From Streptomyces sp. NBC_01498 (GTDB lineage Bacteria; Actinomycetota; Actinomycetes; Streptomycetales; Streptomycetaceae), in NCBI RefSeq assembly GCF_036327775.1, contig NZ_CP109598.1:3224001-3288000 (forward strand): a stretch of DNA of 64,000 nucleotides, given 5' to 3'. Below, in pieces: positions 7,124 to 16,078 of this stretch; the first letter of the stretch is position 1, and every line of letters starts with the position of its first letter. Under the pieces are notes generated by a model, which made no database searches, had not been told where the DNA came from, and saw only the letters and a program-made list of their open reading frames with translations. The translations under genes and the position numbers were made by a program.

Positions 7124-8650
7124 GTGGAGTGGTTCAGCGCCGAGAACGTCGTGGCCGTACTCACCGCCGTACTGGGCGTGTTCGCCTCCGTGGGGGTGCT
7201 CTGGTACGAGCGCCGGGTGCCGCGCCGGAAGCGGATCGGGTACCGCGTGCAGATGGACACGGCCATCGGCAGCGACGTACGGCCCGGCCGGGCGAACGTA
7301 CGGCTCGGGCTGTTCAACGAGACCCCCGACATGTCCGACGCCACCCTCGTGCTCCTGCGCATCGAGAACGACGGCTCGCAGTCCATCGCCGACAACGACT
7401 ACACCGCGCACGGAATCCACGGCCTGACCGCCGAGTTCACCGGCCGGGTCATCCGGGGTGTCGCCGTCACGCAACCGCCGGACGCCGAACACCTCATGGA
7501 GCACTTCGAGCCGACCGCCGGGCTCGAACACAGCGGCGGCACCCTCCAAGTCCCGCGCGTCCCGCTCAATCCGGGCCAGCACTACAAACTGCTCGTGCTG
7601 CTCACGGGCGGCAGCGTGGACAGCCCGGTCACCGTCAGCGGCGGGCTCCGGGACGGCGTGGTCGTGCCGAACCGTTCCGTGACGCCCGACGTCAAGCCGC
7701 CGGTCTTCAGCCGCCCGGCCCGGATCATCACCGTCCTGTTCACGGTCTGTGTCGTCACGCTCGCCTCGCTCATCCTCGTACGCGACGACCACCGGCCGCC
7801 GATGGGCTGCGCGAAGGGCGAGTTGACCCTGACGGGATCGACGGCGTTCGAGCCGGTGGTGGAGGAGCTGGCGAAGAAGTACGAGAAGGACTGCCCCGGT
7901 TCGGACATCGAGGTGGACGCCGACGGCAGCGCGGCCGGGGTGCTGGAACTGGCGACCAACGCCTCCCGGACCGTGGTCACCCTCTCCGACGGGCCGAAGA
8001 CCTCAGGCTTCCGCGAACTGGTCGAACACCAGGTCGCGATGTCCGTGTTCACGCTCGTCGTCAACGACGACGTGACGCTCGACGGGCTCAGCACCGCCGA
8101 CGTACGGAGGATCTACAGCGGCGCCGTACGCGACTGGGGCGAGGTCGGCGGACCCCGGGGCCTGCCGGTCAAACTCATCAGCCGCGACAAGGGATCGGGC
8201 ACCCGCTCCGTCTTCGAGAGCAAGGTGCTCGGGGGCGACGAGGAGGCCCAGAAGGTGGACACGGTCGGCGACTGCCGCCGGCCCGCCGATCCGGCGGGGC
8301 CCGTCTTCCGGTGCGAACTCGACACCACACAACAGGTGTTGAACACCGTCAGCGATGTGCCGGGCGCCATCGGCTACAGCGAACTGCGCTCAAGCAGCGG
8401 TGTGGACGGACTCCACCGGCTGAAGCTGGACGGCCACCCGCCCTCGATCGACACCGTCGCGGAGAGCGCCTACCCGTACCGCGAGATCGAGTACGCGTAC
8501 ACCTACGGCCGCCCCTCCCCCGACTCCCTCGCGTCGCACTTCCTCTCCTACATGATCAGGGGCGGCGGTGTGGACCTCGTCCGCGCGCAGGGGCACCTGC
8601 CGTGCGGGACGTCGGAGGGGCTGGAAATCTGCGCGGACACGGACCGGTAG
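7124..8650 (+). CDS. Membrane-anchored PstS-like substrate-binding protein
   Basis: This 508-residue protein starts at GTG 7124. A first membrane helix lies at about residues 8-27 (VVAVLTAVLGVFASVGVLWY), followed by a roughly 170-residue beta-rich domain of unknown type. A second helix lies near residues 203-223 (IITVLFTVCVVTLASLILV). The C-terminal half is a PstS/PBP-like domain opening with LTLTGSTAFEPVVEELAKKY and containing DKGSGTRSVFE, the phosphate-loop-like motif of PstS. Unlike classical PstS it has no lipobox and is not beside pstCAB, so it may sense rather than import an anion. Two helices put both N-terminus and solute domain on defined sides; the exact topology is uncertain. Confidence 0.75.
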   Translation: MEWFSAENVVAVLTAVLGVFASVGVLWYERRVPRRKRIGYRVQMDTAIGSDVRPGRANVRLGLFNETPDMSDATLVLLRIENDGSQSIADNDYTAHGIHGLTAEFTGRVIRGVAVTQPPDAEHLMEHFEPTAGLEHSGGTLQVPRVPLNPGQHYKLLVLLTGGSVDSPVTVSGGLRDGVVVPNRSVTPDVKPPVFSRPARIITVLFTVCVVTLASLILVRDDHRPPMGCAKGELTLTGSTAFEPVVEELAKKYEKDCPGSDIEVDADGSAAGVLELATNASRTVVTLSDGPKTSGFRELVEHQVAMSVFTLVVNDDVTLDGLSTADVRRIYSGAVRDWGEVGGPRGLPVKLISRDKGSGTRSVFESKVLGGDEEAQKVDTVGDCRRPADPAGPVFRCELDTTQQVLNTVSDVPGAIGYSELRSSSGVDGLHRLKLDGHPPSIDTVAESAYPYREIEYAYTYGRPSPDSLASHFLSYMIRGGGVDLVRAQGHLPCGTSEGLEICADTDR

Positions 8651-8730
8651 CCGGTGGCCGGTGGCCGGTGGCCGACAGCCGGTGGCCGACAGCGGGTGGC
8701 CAATGACCGGTGGCCGGTGGCCGGTGGGAC
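8651..8730. repeat. GGCCGGTG-type minisatellite
   Basis: Immediately after the PstS-like stop codon the sequence consists of imperfect tandem copies of a 7-14 bp unit, ccggtggcc and ccgacag variants (for example GTGGCCGGTGGCCGACAGCC repeated). It lies between convergent genes and has no coding appearance. Confidence 0.7.
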
Positions 8731-8784
8731 GACGCCGGACGGCGAGAACGAATGGCGCGAACGGGGCCGGGGCCGCGAACGGGG

Positions 8785-9792
8785 TCAGACGAACGCCCCC
8801 GCCACCGCCAGCACCAGACAGATCCCGAAGTTGACCGGCCGGTGGGCCAGGAAGACCGCCGCGAACTCCCGGATGGTGGCGCTCGGCCAGAAGTACGCCG
8901 CCGTGGGCGAGCCGATGACCTGGCCCCGGACGCCGGTCTCCCGGGCGACGAGCGCGGCCCGCAGGACATGGAAGTTGTTGGTCACGATCACACAGCGGTA
9001 GTCCGGCTTCTCCGCCGCCATGATCTCCATGCTCAGCCGGAGGTTCTCGTCCGTGGTGCGGGAGCGGTCCTCGCGCCGGATGTGCTCCTCGGGAAGTCCC
9101 CGGCCGATCAGGAAATTCGCCATCGCGTGTGATTCGGGGAGGAGTTCGTCGGGGCCCTGCCCGCCGGAGGTGACGACCACCGGCGGCTTCCCGCGCGCGG
9201 CCTGCTTCTCGTACACCGAACGCGCGCGGTGCAGCCGGCTCGCCAGCAGGGGCGGCACCTTGGCACCGGAGCGCAGGCCGGAGCCGAGGACGACGACGAA
9301 GTCGACGTGCCGGTTGATGCGCAACCGCCCGTAGAGAAAGGCGTATCCGACGAAGCAGAGGAAGAGGAACGACACATAGCCGGTCACGAGCAGGGTGCTC
9401 GCGGCGATCCAGGTGAGCGGACCCGTCCGCTCGAACGCCGCCGCGACCGCCAGGCCCATGACGCCGAAGATGCCCAACCCGGCGAGGAGCGACAGCAGAT
9501 TGGCCGGGCGGCGGCCCTCCTTCCGCACCATCTGCACGCCGTTGGAGACCAGGAAGCAGGCGAGCAGGACGACGCCCAGCGCCGGGATCAGCACCACCGC
9601 CAGCAGCACGGCGTCGAACCACGGCCCCGTGGTCATCACGGCGAGCTGGCTCATCAGGCCGAAGGACAGGGCGGACAGGGCGAGTCCGAGAATGACGGCG
9701 TGGCTGAACCGCCGTCGGTCACGTACCACGCCGACGAGGAAGACCAGGAAGAGCACGGCGGCAGCCGCGTAGGCGAAGGCGTAGACGTACAT
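8785..9792 (-). CDS. YdcF/SanA-family membrane protein (DUF218)
   Basis: This 335-residue protein has about five N-terminal membrane helices in the first 150 residues (for example AAAVLFLVFLVGVV), then a DUF218 domain beginning DFVVVLGSGLRSGAKVPPLL, with TSGGQGPDELLPESHAMANF and TDENLRLSMEIM motifs typical of YdcF/ElyC. A last hydrophobic helix (FGICLVLAVAGAFV) closes the protein. The family acts in envelope or lipid-linked sugar metabolism (ElyC) but the enzymatic role is unsettled. Length and topology match the larger actinobacterial subgroup. It converges on the PstS-like gene and stands alone. Confidence 0.85.
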   Translation of the reverse strand: MYVYAFAYAAAAVLFLVFLVGVVRDRRRFSHAVILGLALSALSFGLMSQLAVMTTGPWFDAVLLAVVLIPALGVVLLACFLVSNGVQMVRKEGRRPANLLSLLAGLGIFGVMGLAVAAAFERTGPLTWIAASTLLVTGYVSFLFLCFVGYAFLYGRLRINRHVDFVVVLGSGLRSGAKVPPLLASRLHRARSVYEKQAARGKPPVVVTSGGQGPDELLPESHAMANFLIGRGLPEEHIRREDRSRTTDENLRLSMEIMAAEKPDYRCVIVTNNFHVLRAALVARETGVRGQVIGSPTAAYFWPSATIREFAAVFLAHRPVNFGICLVLAVAGAFV

Positions 9793-9950
9793 GATCTCAG
9801 GATAGGCAGGCGGGGCGCGGCGGTTCGCAGCGCTGGTGACGGGGCGCTCGTGCAGGGGCGCCGGTGAAGGGTGGCTCCGCCCCGGCGGCCGTCCTGGCCA
9901 CCGGGGCGGAGCAACCGGCGAACTCGCCCGCCGTTCCTCCCCGTTTCCCG

Positions 9951-10026
9951 CTGCGCGTCACGCGTTACGCGTTGCTCGTCACCCGCTGCGCGTTACGCGT
10001 ACGCGTTGCTCGTCACCCGCTACTTG
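9951..10026. repeat. Direct repeats downstream of purA
   Basis: The segment gcgttgctcgtcacccgct occurs twice (starting about 9969 and 10004) embedded in cgcgttacgcgt copies. It forms a compact minisatellite directly behind the purA stop codon. No terminator hairpin of normal form is visible here. Confidence 0.6.
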
Positions 10027-11310
10027 TTACAGGAAGGAGTTGATCTGGATGGTCTCCGTACGGCCCGGTCCCACGCCGATCGCCGAGATCGGGGCGCCCG
10101 ACATCTCCTCCAGCGCCTTCACGTACGCCTGCGCGTTCTTCGGCAGTTCGTCGAAGGTCTTCGCCTCGCTGATGTCCTCCGACCAGCCCGGCAGGTACTC
10201 GTAGATCGGCTTGGCGTGGTGGAAGTCGCTCTGGCTGTAAGGGAGTTCCTCGACGCGCCGGCCGTCGATCTCGTACGCCACACAGACCGGGATGCGCTCC
10301 CAGCCGGTCAGCACGTCCAGCTTGGTGAGGAAGAAGTCCGTCAGACCGTTGACCCGCGTCGCGTAACGCGAGATCACCGCGTCGAACCAGCCGCAGCGGC
10401 GGTCGCGGCCCGTCGTCACGCCCCGCTCGCCGCCGATACGGCGCAGCGCCTCGCCGTCCGCGTCCAGCAGTTCGGTCGGGAACGGGCCCGCGCCGACGCG
10501 TGTCGTGTACGCCTTGAGGATGCCGATGACCCGGCTGATCTTCGTGGGGCCGACGCCGGAGCCCGTACAGGCGCCGCCCGCCGTCGGGTTGGACGACGTG
10601 ACGAAGGGGTACGTGCCGTGGTCGACGTCCAGGAGCGTGCCCTGACCGCCCTCGAAGAGGACGACCTTTCCGGCGTCGATGGCGTCGTTGAGGACGAGCG
10701 TGGTGTCGCTGACGTACGGGCGCAGCTTCTCCGCGTACTCCAGCAGCTCCTCGACGATCTTCCCGGCCTCTATGGCGCGCCGGTTGTAGAGCTTGGCGAG
10801 GAGCTGGTTCTTGAAGTCCAGCGCCGCGTCGACCTTCTGGGTCAGGATCGACTCGTCGTACAGGTCCTGGACACGGATACCGACCCGGTTGATCTTGTCG
10901 GCGTACGTCGGGCCGATGCCGCGGCCCGTCGTGCCGATCTTCCGGGAGCCGAGGAACCGTTCCGTCACCTTGTCCATCGTCGTGTGGTACGACGTGATCA
11001 GATGCGCGTTGCCGCTGATCAGGAGCTTCGACGTGTCGACACCGCGGTCGTTGAGCCCACTCAGCTCGGAGAGCAGGACGGCCGGGTCGACGACGACGCC
11101 GTTGCCGATGACGGGCGTGCAGTCGGGGGAGAGGATTCCGGAAGGGAGGAGATGCAGCGCGTATTTCTGGTCGCCGACGACGACCGTGTGGCCGGCGTTG
11201 TTGCCACCCTGGTAACGCACCACATAGTCCACGGAACCACCGAGCAGGTCGGTGGCCTTTCCCTTGCCTTCGTCACCCCACTGAGCACCGAGCAGCACAA
11301 GTGCGGGCAC
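10027..11310 (-). CDS. purA: Adenylosuccinate synthetase
   Basis: PurA condenses IMP and aspartate using GTP to make adenylosuccinate, the first committed step of AMP synthesis in the cytoplasm. The product has 427 residues, the normal length. The N-terminal GTP loop [11 protein letters not shown] and the GGNNAGHTV motif are intact, as are [13 protein letters not shown] and the C-terminal [10 protein letters not shown]. The start is the GTG at 11308-11310 ([10 protein letters not shown]); a long in-frame extension upstream has no homology to the family. It is divergent from the diacylglycerol-kinase-like gene, as in other Streptomyces. Confidence 0.97.
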   Translation of the reverse strand: MPALVLLGAQWGDEGKGKATDLLGGSVDYVVRYQGGNNAGHTVVVGDQKYALHLLPSGILSPDCTPVIGNGVVVDPAVLLSELSGLNDRGVDTSKLLISGNAHLITSYHTTMDKVTERFLGSRKIGTTGRGIGPTYADKINRVGIRVQDLYDESILTQKVDAALDFKNQLLAKLYNRRAIEAGKIVEELLEYAEKLRPYVSDTTLVLNDAIDAGKVVLFEGGQGTLLDVDHGTYPFVTSSNPTAGGACTGSGVGPTKISRVIGILKAYTTRVGAGPFPTELLDADGEALRRIGGERGVTTGRDRRCGWFDAVISRYATRVNGLTDFFLTKLDVLTGWERIPVCVAYEIDGRRVEELPYSQSDFHHAKPIYEYLPGWSEDISEAKTFDELPKNAQAYVKALEEMSGAPISAIGVGPGRTETIQINSFL

Positions 11311-11539
11311 AGGCGTACACCCCTTCCGGGCGGGGCATGTCCAAGGCCAGGGGACGCACGCACTTACGCACAAACGCAGGACGCACACGCGCGACACCTC
11401 GCACGAATCCGCACCACGCCGCACGAATCCGTACGACAAAACCCGAGCCGTCGAACCGGTTGCCCCGGAATAGACCAAGCCCCTGGCGCAATAGCGCAAG
11501 GGGCTCTTGCACAAAGATGCTACCCGAGGAAGGACCGAG

Positions 11540-12379
11540 GTGTCGGCTCCAGAGCCCGCCGAGAACGGTGCCCAGCAGCTTCTGGTGGTCGTCGACCCGA
11601 TCGCCCGCAGAACCGACGGCGAATCAGTACGTATCGCCAAGGACGTGCTGAACGCGGGCGCCACCGCGAAATTCTGCCTGCCCGACAGTCCCGCCGACTT
11701 CGCGAGGATGCTGGCGCGCAGAGGCACCCGGCGGCCGGTGGTGATCGGCGACGACCGGGCCCTGCTGCGGACCGTCGCCCTGCTGCACCGGGAACGGGAC
11801 CTGGCGGCGGGCGCGCTGTCGCTGGTGCCGGTCGGGGCCTCCGTCGACCTGGCGCGCTCGCTCGGGGTGCCCACGGGGGCGGTCGCGGCGGCGCGGGCGG
11901 TGCTGGACGGGGTCGTACGGCGGCTGGACCTGCTCGTGGACGACAGCGACGGGGTGGTGCTGGGCGGTCTGCGCATCCCGGCGCTGCCGCCGGGGGAGGA
12001 CGGGCGGGGCGGGGAGCACGCGGGCGGTCTTTCGGTGTGGGGCGCCTGCCGTTCGCTGGTCCGTACGCTGGTCAAGCCGGTGCCGCAGGTGCTCGCCGTA
12101 CACACGCACCGGCTGCGGGTGGAGGCGGACGGGGTCGTGCTGAGCGACCTGGACGACCCGGTGGACTCGGTGACGGTGCGCTCGCTCGGCGGGCGGGCGG
12201 AGGTCGTGGTCCGTACACGCTCCTCGGCCGAGCCGATCACCGCGAGCGCGCTGTCGGTGACGGTCTCGGGCGCGGACTTCCGCTACCGGGCGGACACGGC
12301 GGTGACGGGGCCGGTGCGGACCCGGACATGGACGCTGCGGGCGGGGGCGTGGGGGCTGACGCTTCCGGCGGAGGGGTGA
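11540..12379 (+). CDS. Diacylglycerol kinase-like protein with degenerate catalytic loop
   Basis: This 279-residue protein starts at GTG 11540, five bases after GAGGAAGGA; the in-frame ATG 33 bp upstream lacks a ribosome site. The opening [20 protein letters not shown] and the segment [17 protein letters not shown] match the N-terminal lobe of diacylglycerol/sphingosine kinases. The usual nucleotide-binding GGDGT is replaced by GDDRA, so activity is doubtful. The second lobe contains [13 protein letters not shown] and [13 protein letters not shown]. It may be a lipid kinase that has lost activity or changed substrate. It is divergent from purA. Confidence 0.7.
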   Translation: MSAPEPAENGAQQLLVVVDPIARRTDGESVRIAKDVLNAGATAKFCLPDSPADFARMLARRGTRRPVVIGDDRALLRTVALLHRERDLAAGALSLVPVGASVDLARSLGVPTGAVAAARAVLDGVVRRLDLLVDDSDGVVLGGLRIPALPPGEDGRGGEHAGGLSVWGACRSLVRTLVKPVPQVLAVHTHRLRVEADGVVLSDLDDPVDSVTVRSLGGRAEVVVRTRSSAEPITASALSVTVSGADFRYRADTAVTGPVRTRTWTLRAGAWGLTLPAEG

Positions 12380-12443
12380 GAGGGCGGGGCGGTCCGTCCG
12401 GAGCTCCGGTGGGTGGCGGCCGGCCGGTGGTGACGGGGCGGGC

Positions 12444-13136
12444 TCATTCGCCGCGCAGTTCCGCCCGGTGCTTCGTCCAGCGTTCCATCATCGATCCCAG
12501 CTCCTCCTCCAGGAAGAGGAAGAACTCCAGCGTCTCGTTGATCCGGCGGCCCTGCGGGCTGTCCAGACCGAAGTGGTCGACGCCCTCCTGCATCGTGGTC
12601 CGCCAGCGGCGCAGCATGACGTCCCTGTTGGTGAGGGCCTCGTACCACTGGTCGCCCTGCACGCGGTAGCGCTCCCGGCGCGAGCCCGGTTCCCGCTCCC
12701 GGACGACCATGTTGACCTGGGCGAGATAGCGGACCGCGCCCGATACGGCCGCCGGACTGACCTTCAGCCGCTCGCCCAGTTCCGCCGCGCTCATCACGCC
12801 GCGCTCGGAGGAGAGCAGCGCGGCGAAGACCCGGGCCGGCATACGGGTCATGCCCGCCTCGACGAGCTGGGCGGCGAAGCTTTCGACGAACTGCGAGACG
12901 GCGGCTTCGTCGTTCCGGCCGCGGACGGCCTCGGCGCCGACGGCCCGATCGTCTGTGTCCCGGCCGTGGGCGTCCTGGCCGTCTGTGTCCTGGCCTTTGT
13001 CGTTCCGACCGTCGGCGTTCCGACCGTCGGCGTTCCGACCGTCGGCGTTCCGACCGTCGGCGTTCCGGCCGTCGGCGTTCTGGCCGTTGACGTGGTCACG
13101 GCCACTGTCGTGCTGGGGGCGGTGGCCTTCACTCAT
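12444..13136 (-). CDS. GbsR/MarR-family transcriptional regulator
   Basis: This 230-residue protein starts at ATG 13134-13136 behind GAGGTCGGCGA. The first 75 residues are a hydrophilic tail with five RNADG repeats. The winged helix (about residues 85-170) contains MSAAELGERLKVSPAAVSGA and RYRVQGDQWYE, as in GbsR-type regulators of drug exporters. The C-terminus (LDSPQGRRINETLEFFLFLE) is helical and probably dimerises. It is divergent from an ABC exporter operon; repression through the inverted repeat that abuts the transporter start is the obvious model. Confidence 0.85.
   Translation of the reverse strand: MSEGHRPQHDSGRDHVNGQNADGRNADGRNADGRNADGRNADGRNDKGQDTDGQDAHGRDTDDRAVGAEAVRGRNDEAAVSQFVESFAAQLVEAGMTRMPARVFAALLSSERGVMSAAELGERLKVSPAAVSGAVRYLAQVNMVVREREPGSRRERYRVQGDQWYEALTNRDVMLRRWRTTMQEGVDHFGLDSPQGRRINETLEFFLFLEEELGSMMERWTKHRAELRGE
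13007..13085. repeat. 15-bp tandem repeat encoding RNADG
   Basis: About five copies of a 15-bp unit (cgttccgaccgtcgg) lie in frame near the 5' end of the GbsR-type gene and encode repeated Arg-Asn-Ala-Asp-Gly. The last copies differ by one base. The repeat keeps frame, so copy number can vary without loss of the protein. Confidence 0.85.
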
Positions 13137-13218
13137 TCGCCGACCTCGGTCTCTCGGGTGCTGATGGCTCTGTGTGACCAGTCTATCGATCGATTCATAC
13201 GCTTCCTTAACTTCACAA

Positions 13219-13247
13219 ATTTCTGAAAGAAGCGTACGTTCAGAAAT
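13219..13247. promoter_or_regulatory. Operator inverted repeat abutting the ABC transporter start
   Basis: A perfect 9-bp inverted repeat, ATTTCTGAA (13219-13227) and TTCAGAAAT (13239-13247), with an 11-bp spacer ends directly before the ATG of the ABC ATPase gene. TACGTT (13235-13240) in the spacer sits at leaderless -10 distance. The site is AT-rich against its surroundings and lies between the divergent GbsR gene and its probable target, so it is a good operator candidate. Confidence 0.6.
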
Positions 13248-14312
13248 ATGAAGAAGGCAATCACCGTCGCCGGACTGCACAAGTCGTTCGGCCGGACGCA
13301 CGCGCTCGACGGCCTCGACCTCACCGTCGAGGCCGGTGAGGTCCACGGATTCCTCGGCCCCAACGGCGCCGGAAAGTCCACCACCATCCGTGTGCTGCTC
13401 GGGCTCCTGCGCGCCGACTCGGGCGCCGCGCAGCTCCTCGGCCAGGACCCGTGGAACGACGCCGTCGCCCTGCACCGGCGGCTCGCCTACGTACCCGGTG
13501 ACGTCGAGCTGTGGCCCAACCTCACCGGCGGCGAGGCCATCGACCTGCTCTCCACCCTGCGCGGCGGGCTGGACCGGCGGCGCCGCGACGAACTGATCGA
13601 ACGGTTCGACCTCGACCCGACCAAGAAGGGCCGCGCCTACTCCAAGGGCAACCGGCAGAAGGTGGCCATCGTCGCCGCGCTCGCCTCCGACGCCGAACTG
13701 CTCCTGCTGGACGAGCCGACGGCCGGTCTCGACCCACTCATGGAGGTCGTCTTCCAGGACGTCATCCTCCAGGCGAAGACCGCCGGGCGGACCGTCCTGC
13801 TCTCCAGCCACATCCTCGCCCAGGTCGAGAAGCTCTGTGACCGGGTGAGCATCGTCCGGCAGGGCCGTACCGTCCAGTCCGGCACGCTCACCGAGATGCG
13901 CCACCTCACCCGTACGACCGTCGAGGCCGAGACGGCGCGCCCGGCCACCGGGCTCGACGCCCTGCCCGGCATCCACGGCGTCCGGGCCAACGGCCACCGG
14001 GTGCACTTCGCGGTCGACGGCGCGCACCTCGACACCGCGATCCGTACCCTCGGCGGCTTCGGCATCCGGAGCCTGATCAGCCACCCGCCGACCCTCGAAG
14101 AGCTGATGCTGCGGCACTACGGCGACGAACTCGCGGCGGGCGGGCACGCGGGCGGGGACGGGGACGCGTCGGCGGGCGGGCGCACGGACCGGGACCGGGA
14201 CCGGGACCGGGACCGGGACCGGGAAACGTACGGACAAGCCGCCGGGGCTGGCACCCACGACGAAGCGGCCGACGGCGCGCCCGCCACCACCGAGGGCGGG
14301 GCCGCGCGATGA
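13248..14312 (+). CDS. ABC exporter ATP-binding protein
   Basis: This 354-residue ATPase has Walker [10 protein letters not shown] at about residues 37-45, an atypical signature YSKGNRQKV and Walker [11 protein letters not shown]. The C-terminal domain after residue 230 is followed by a strange acidic-basic run ([15 protein letters not shown]) encoded by tandem gaccgg hexamers at about 14187-14224. It energises an exporter with the downstream permease, whose ATG overlaps this stop (ATGA). Homologues are described as drug or polyketide exporters. The start is fixed by the adjacent operator and possible leaderless promoter. Confidence 0.9.
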   Translation: MKKAITVAGLHKSFGRTHALDGLDLTVEAGEVHGFLGPNGAGKSTTIRVLLGLLRADSGAAQLLGQDPWNDAVALHRRLAYVPGDVELWPNLTGGEAIDLLSTLRGGLDRRRRDELIERFDLDPTKKGRAYSKGNRQKVAIVAALASDAELLLLDEPTAGLDPLMEVVFQDVILQAKTAGRTVLLSSHILAQVEKLCDRVSIVRQGRTVQSGTLTEMRHLTRTTVEAETARPATGLDALPGIHGVRANGHRVHFAVDGAHLDTAIRTLGGFGIRSLISHPPTLEELMLRHYGDELAAGGHAGGDGDASAGGRTDRDRDRDRDRDRETYGQAAGAGTHDEAADGAPATTEGGAAR

Positions 14313-15967
14313 CCACCGTCACGGCACCCGCCGCCGACCGCGCGTCCGCGCCCGGCCGGACCGGCTCCGGCGCCCTCGCCGGGACCGGCACCCTGACGCG
14401 TTTCGGCCTGCGCCGGGACCGCGTCCGTATCCCCGTCTGGGTGATCGCCCTCACCCTCGGCACGCTGTCCACGGCGGCCGAGTACAAGACCCTGTACGCC
14501 ACCGCGGAGCAGCGGGCAGCGGCCGTCGGTTCCATGGACAGCCCGGCCGCGCTCGCCATGACCGGCCCGCGCCACTACCTGGACGACTCCACCATCGGCT
14601 CGATGATGAGCCACCAACTCCTCGGCTTCATGGCCGTCCTGGTCGGCCTCATGAGCGTCCTCATCGTCACCCGGCACACCCGCGACGAGGAGGAGACCGG
14701 GCGCGCCGAACTCGTACGCTCCACCGTCGTCGGCCACCACGCCCACCTCGCCGCCGCGCTGGCCGTCGCCACCGTCGCGAACCTCGCGCTCGCGGCCCTG
14801 CTGACACTGGGCCTCCTCGCCACGGGCCTCGGCGGGGTCGGTACGGGCTCGGCGCTGCTGTACGGGCTCGCGCACGCCGCCGTCGGTCTGGTCTTCGCGG
14901 GCGTGGCGGCCGTCACCGTACAGATCACCGCCCACACACGCGGCGCCTCCGGCATGGCCCTCGCCGTGATCGGCGTCGCGTACGCGCTGCGCGCCGCCGG
15001 TGACGTCGGGAACGACGCGCTGTCCTGGCTGTCCCCGATCGGCTGGGTCCAGCGCACGTACGTCTTCGTCGACGACCGCTGGTGGCCGCTGCTGCTCTGT
15101 CTGGTGCTCGCCGCGCTGACCGCCGCGTGCGGTTTCGTCCTGAGCACCCGGCGCGACGTGGGCGCGGGCCTGCGCGCGTCCCGGCTCGGCAGGCGTACGG
15201 CCTCCGGCGCGCTGACCCGGCCGCTCGGTTTCGCCCTGCGGCTGCACCGCGCGACCCTGCTGGGCTTCGTCGCGGGGCTGTTCGTGATGGGGCTGATGTA
15301 CGGCTCCATCCTCGGCGAGGCCGAGGACATGGTGGGGGACATCGATCAGGTGCGGGAGGCGCTGGCGAAGATCGGCGGCGCGTCACTGGCCGAGTCGTTC
15401 GCGTCGACGGTGATGGTCGTGATCGCCGTGGTGGCCGCCGTGTACGTGGTCATGGCCACGCTCCGGCCGCGCGCCGAGGAGAACGCGGGCCGCGCCGAAC
15501 CGCTCCTGGCCACCGGGCTCTCCCGTGACCGCTGGGTGGGCAGCCATGTGGCGGTGGCCCTCGCGGGCGGAACGGCGCTGCTGCTCGTGGCCGGGCTGGG
15601 CTTCGGCCTCGCGGGCGCGGCCTCGGCCGGGGACGGCGGGCTGGCGCCGCGACTGACCGGCGCCGCGCTGGCGTACGCGCCGGCGCTGTGGGTGACGGTG
15701 GGGGTGGCCGTCGCGCTCTACGGCTGGTACCCGCGCGCCGGGGCGGCGGCCTGGATCGTGCCGGTGTACGCGTTCGTGGTCGGATATCTCGGGTCGGTCC
15801 TCCAGTTCCCGGCCTGGATGAACAACCTGTCGCCCTTCGGGCACGTGCCCCGGCTTCCGGCCGCCTCGATGAGCTGGACGCCCCTGCTGATCCTCACGGC
15901 GGTCGCCGCCGGGCTGATCGCGCTGGGACTGGCGGGGTTCCGGCGGCGGGACCTGGAGACGAAGTAG
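14309..15967 (+). CDS. ABC-2-type exporter permease
   Basis: This 552-residue protein has about twelve hydrophobic segments, the doubled layout of actinobacterial polyketide-antibiotic-exporter permeases. Examples are [17 protein letters not shown] near the first third and [16 protein letters not shown] near the second half. The N-terminus before the first helix carries [20 protein letters not shown], typical of the family. It overlaps the ATPase gene by four bases and is the last gene of the operon. Substrate unknown; control by the divergent GbsR-type regulator is inferred. Confidence 0.88.
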   Translation: MTTVTAPAADRASAPGRTGSGALAGTGTLTRFGLRRDRVRIPVWVIALTLGTLSTAAEYKTLYATAEQRAAAVGSMDSPAALAMTGPRHYLDDSTIGSMMSHQLLGFMAVLVGLMSVLIVTRHTRDEEETGRAELVRSTVVGHHAHLAAALAVATVANLALAALLTLGLLATGLGGVGTGSALLYGLAHAAVGLVFAGVAAVTVQITAHTRGASGMALAVIGVAYALRAAGDVGNDALSWLSPIGWVQRTYVFVDDRWWPLLLCLVLAALTAACGFVLSTRRDVGAGLRASRLGRRTASGALTRPLGFALRLHRATLLGFVAGLFVMGLMYGSILGEAEDMVGDIDQVREALAKIGGASLAESFASTVMVVIAVVAAVYVVMATLRPRAEENAGRAEPLLATGLSRDRWVGSHVAVALAGGTALLLVAGLGFGLAGAASAGDGGLAPRLTGAALAYAPALWVTVGVAVALYGWYPRAGAAAWIVPVYAFVVGYLGSVLQFPAWMNNLSPFGHVPRLPAASMSWTPLLILTAVAAGLIALGLAGFRRRDLETK

Positions 15968-16078
15968 CGTAGGGGGGAGGGGAGTTGGGTCACCGCTCAC
16001 CGCTCTGGCTCTGGCTCTACGAGGGGTTCCGTCATCCCCTGGATCACAGCTCCATGAGCCGTTCCCTGTCTCCCCGGG

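Noticed and set aside
6815..7792. Minus-strand frame of 325 codons
   Set aside because: It is opposite the PstS-like gene and has atypical composition; the PstS-like reading is clearly correct.
11311..12240. In-frame N-terminal extension of purA
   Set aside because: PurA has a fixed length and begins at the GTG at 11310; the extension overlaps the divergent kinase-like gene and lacks family similarity.
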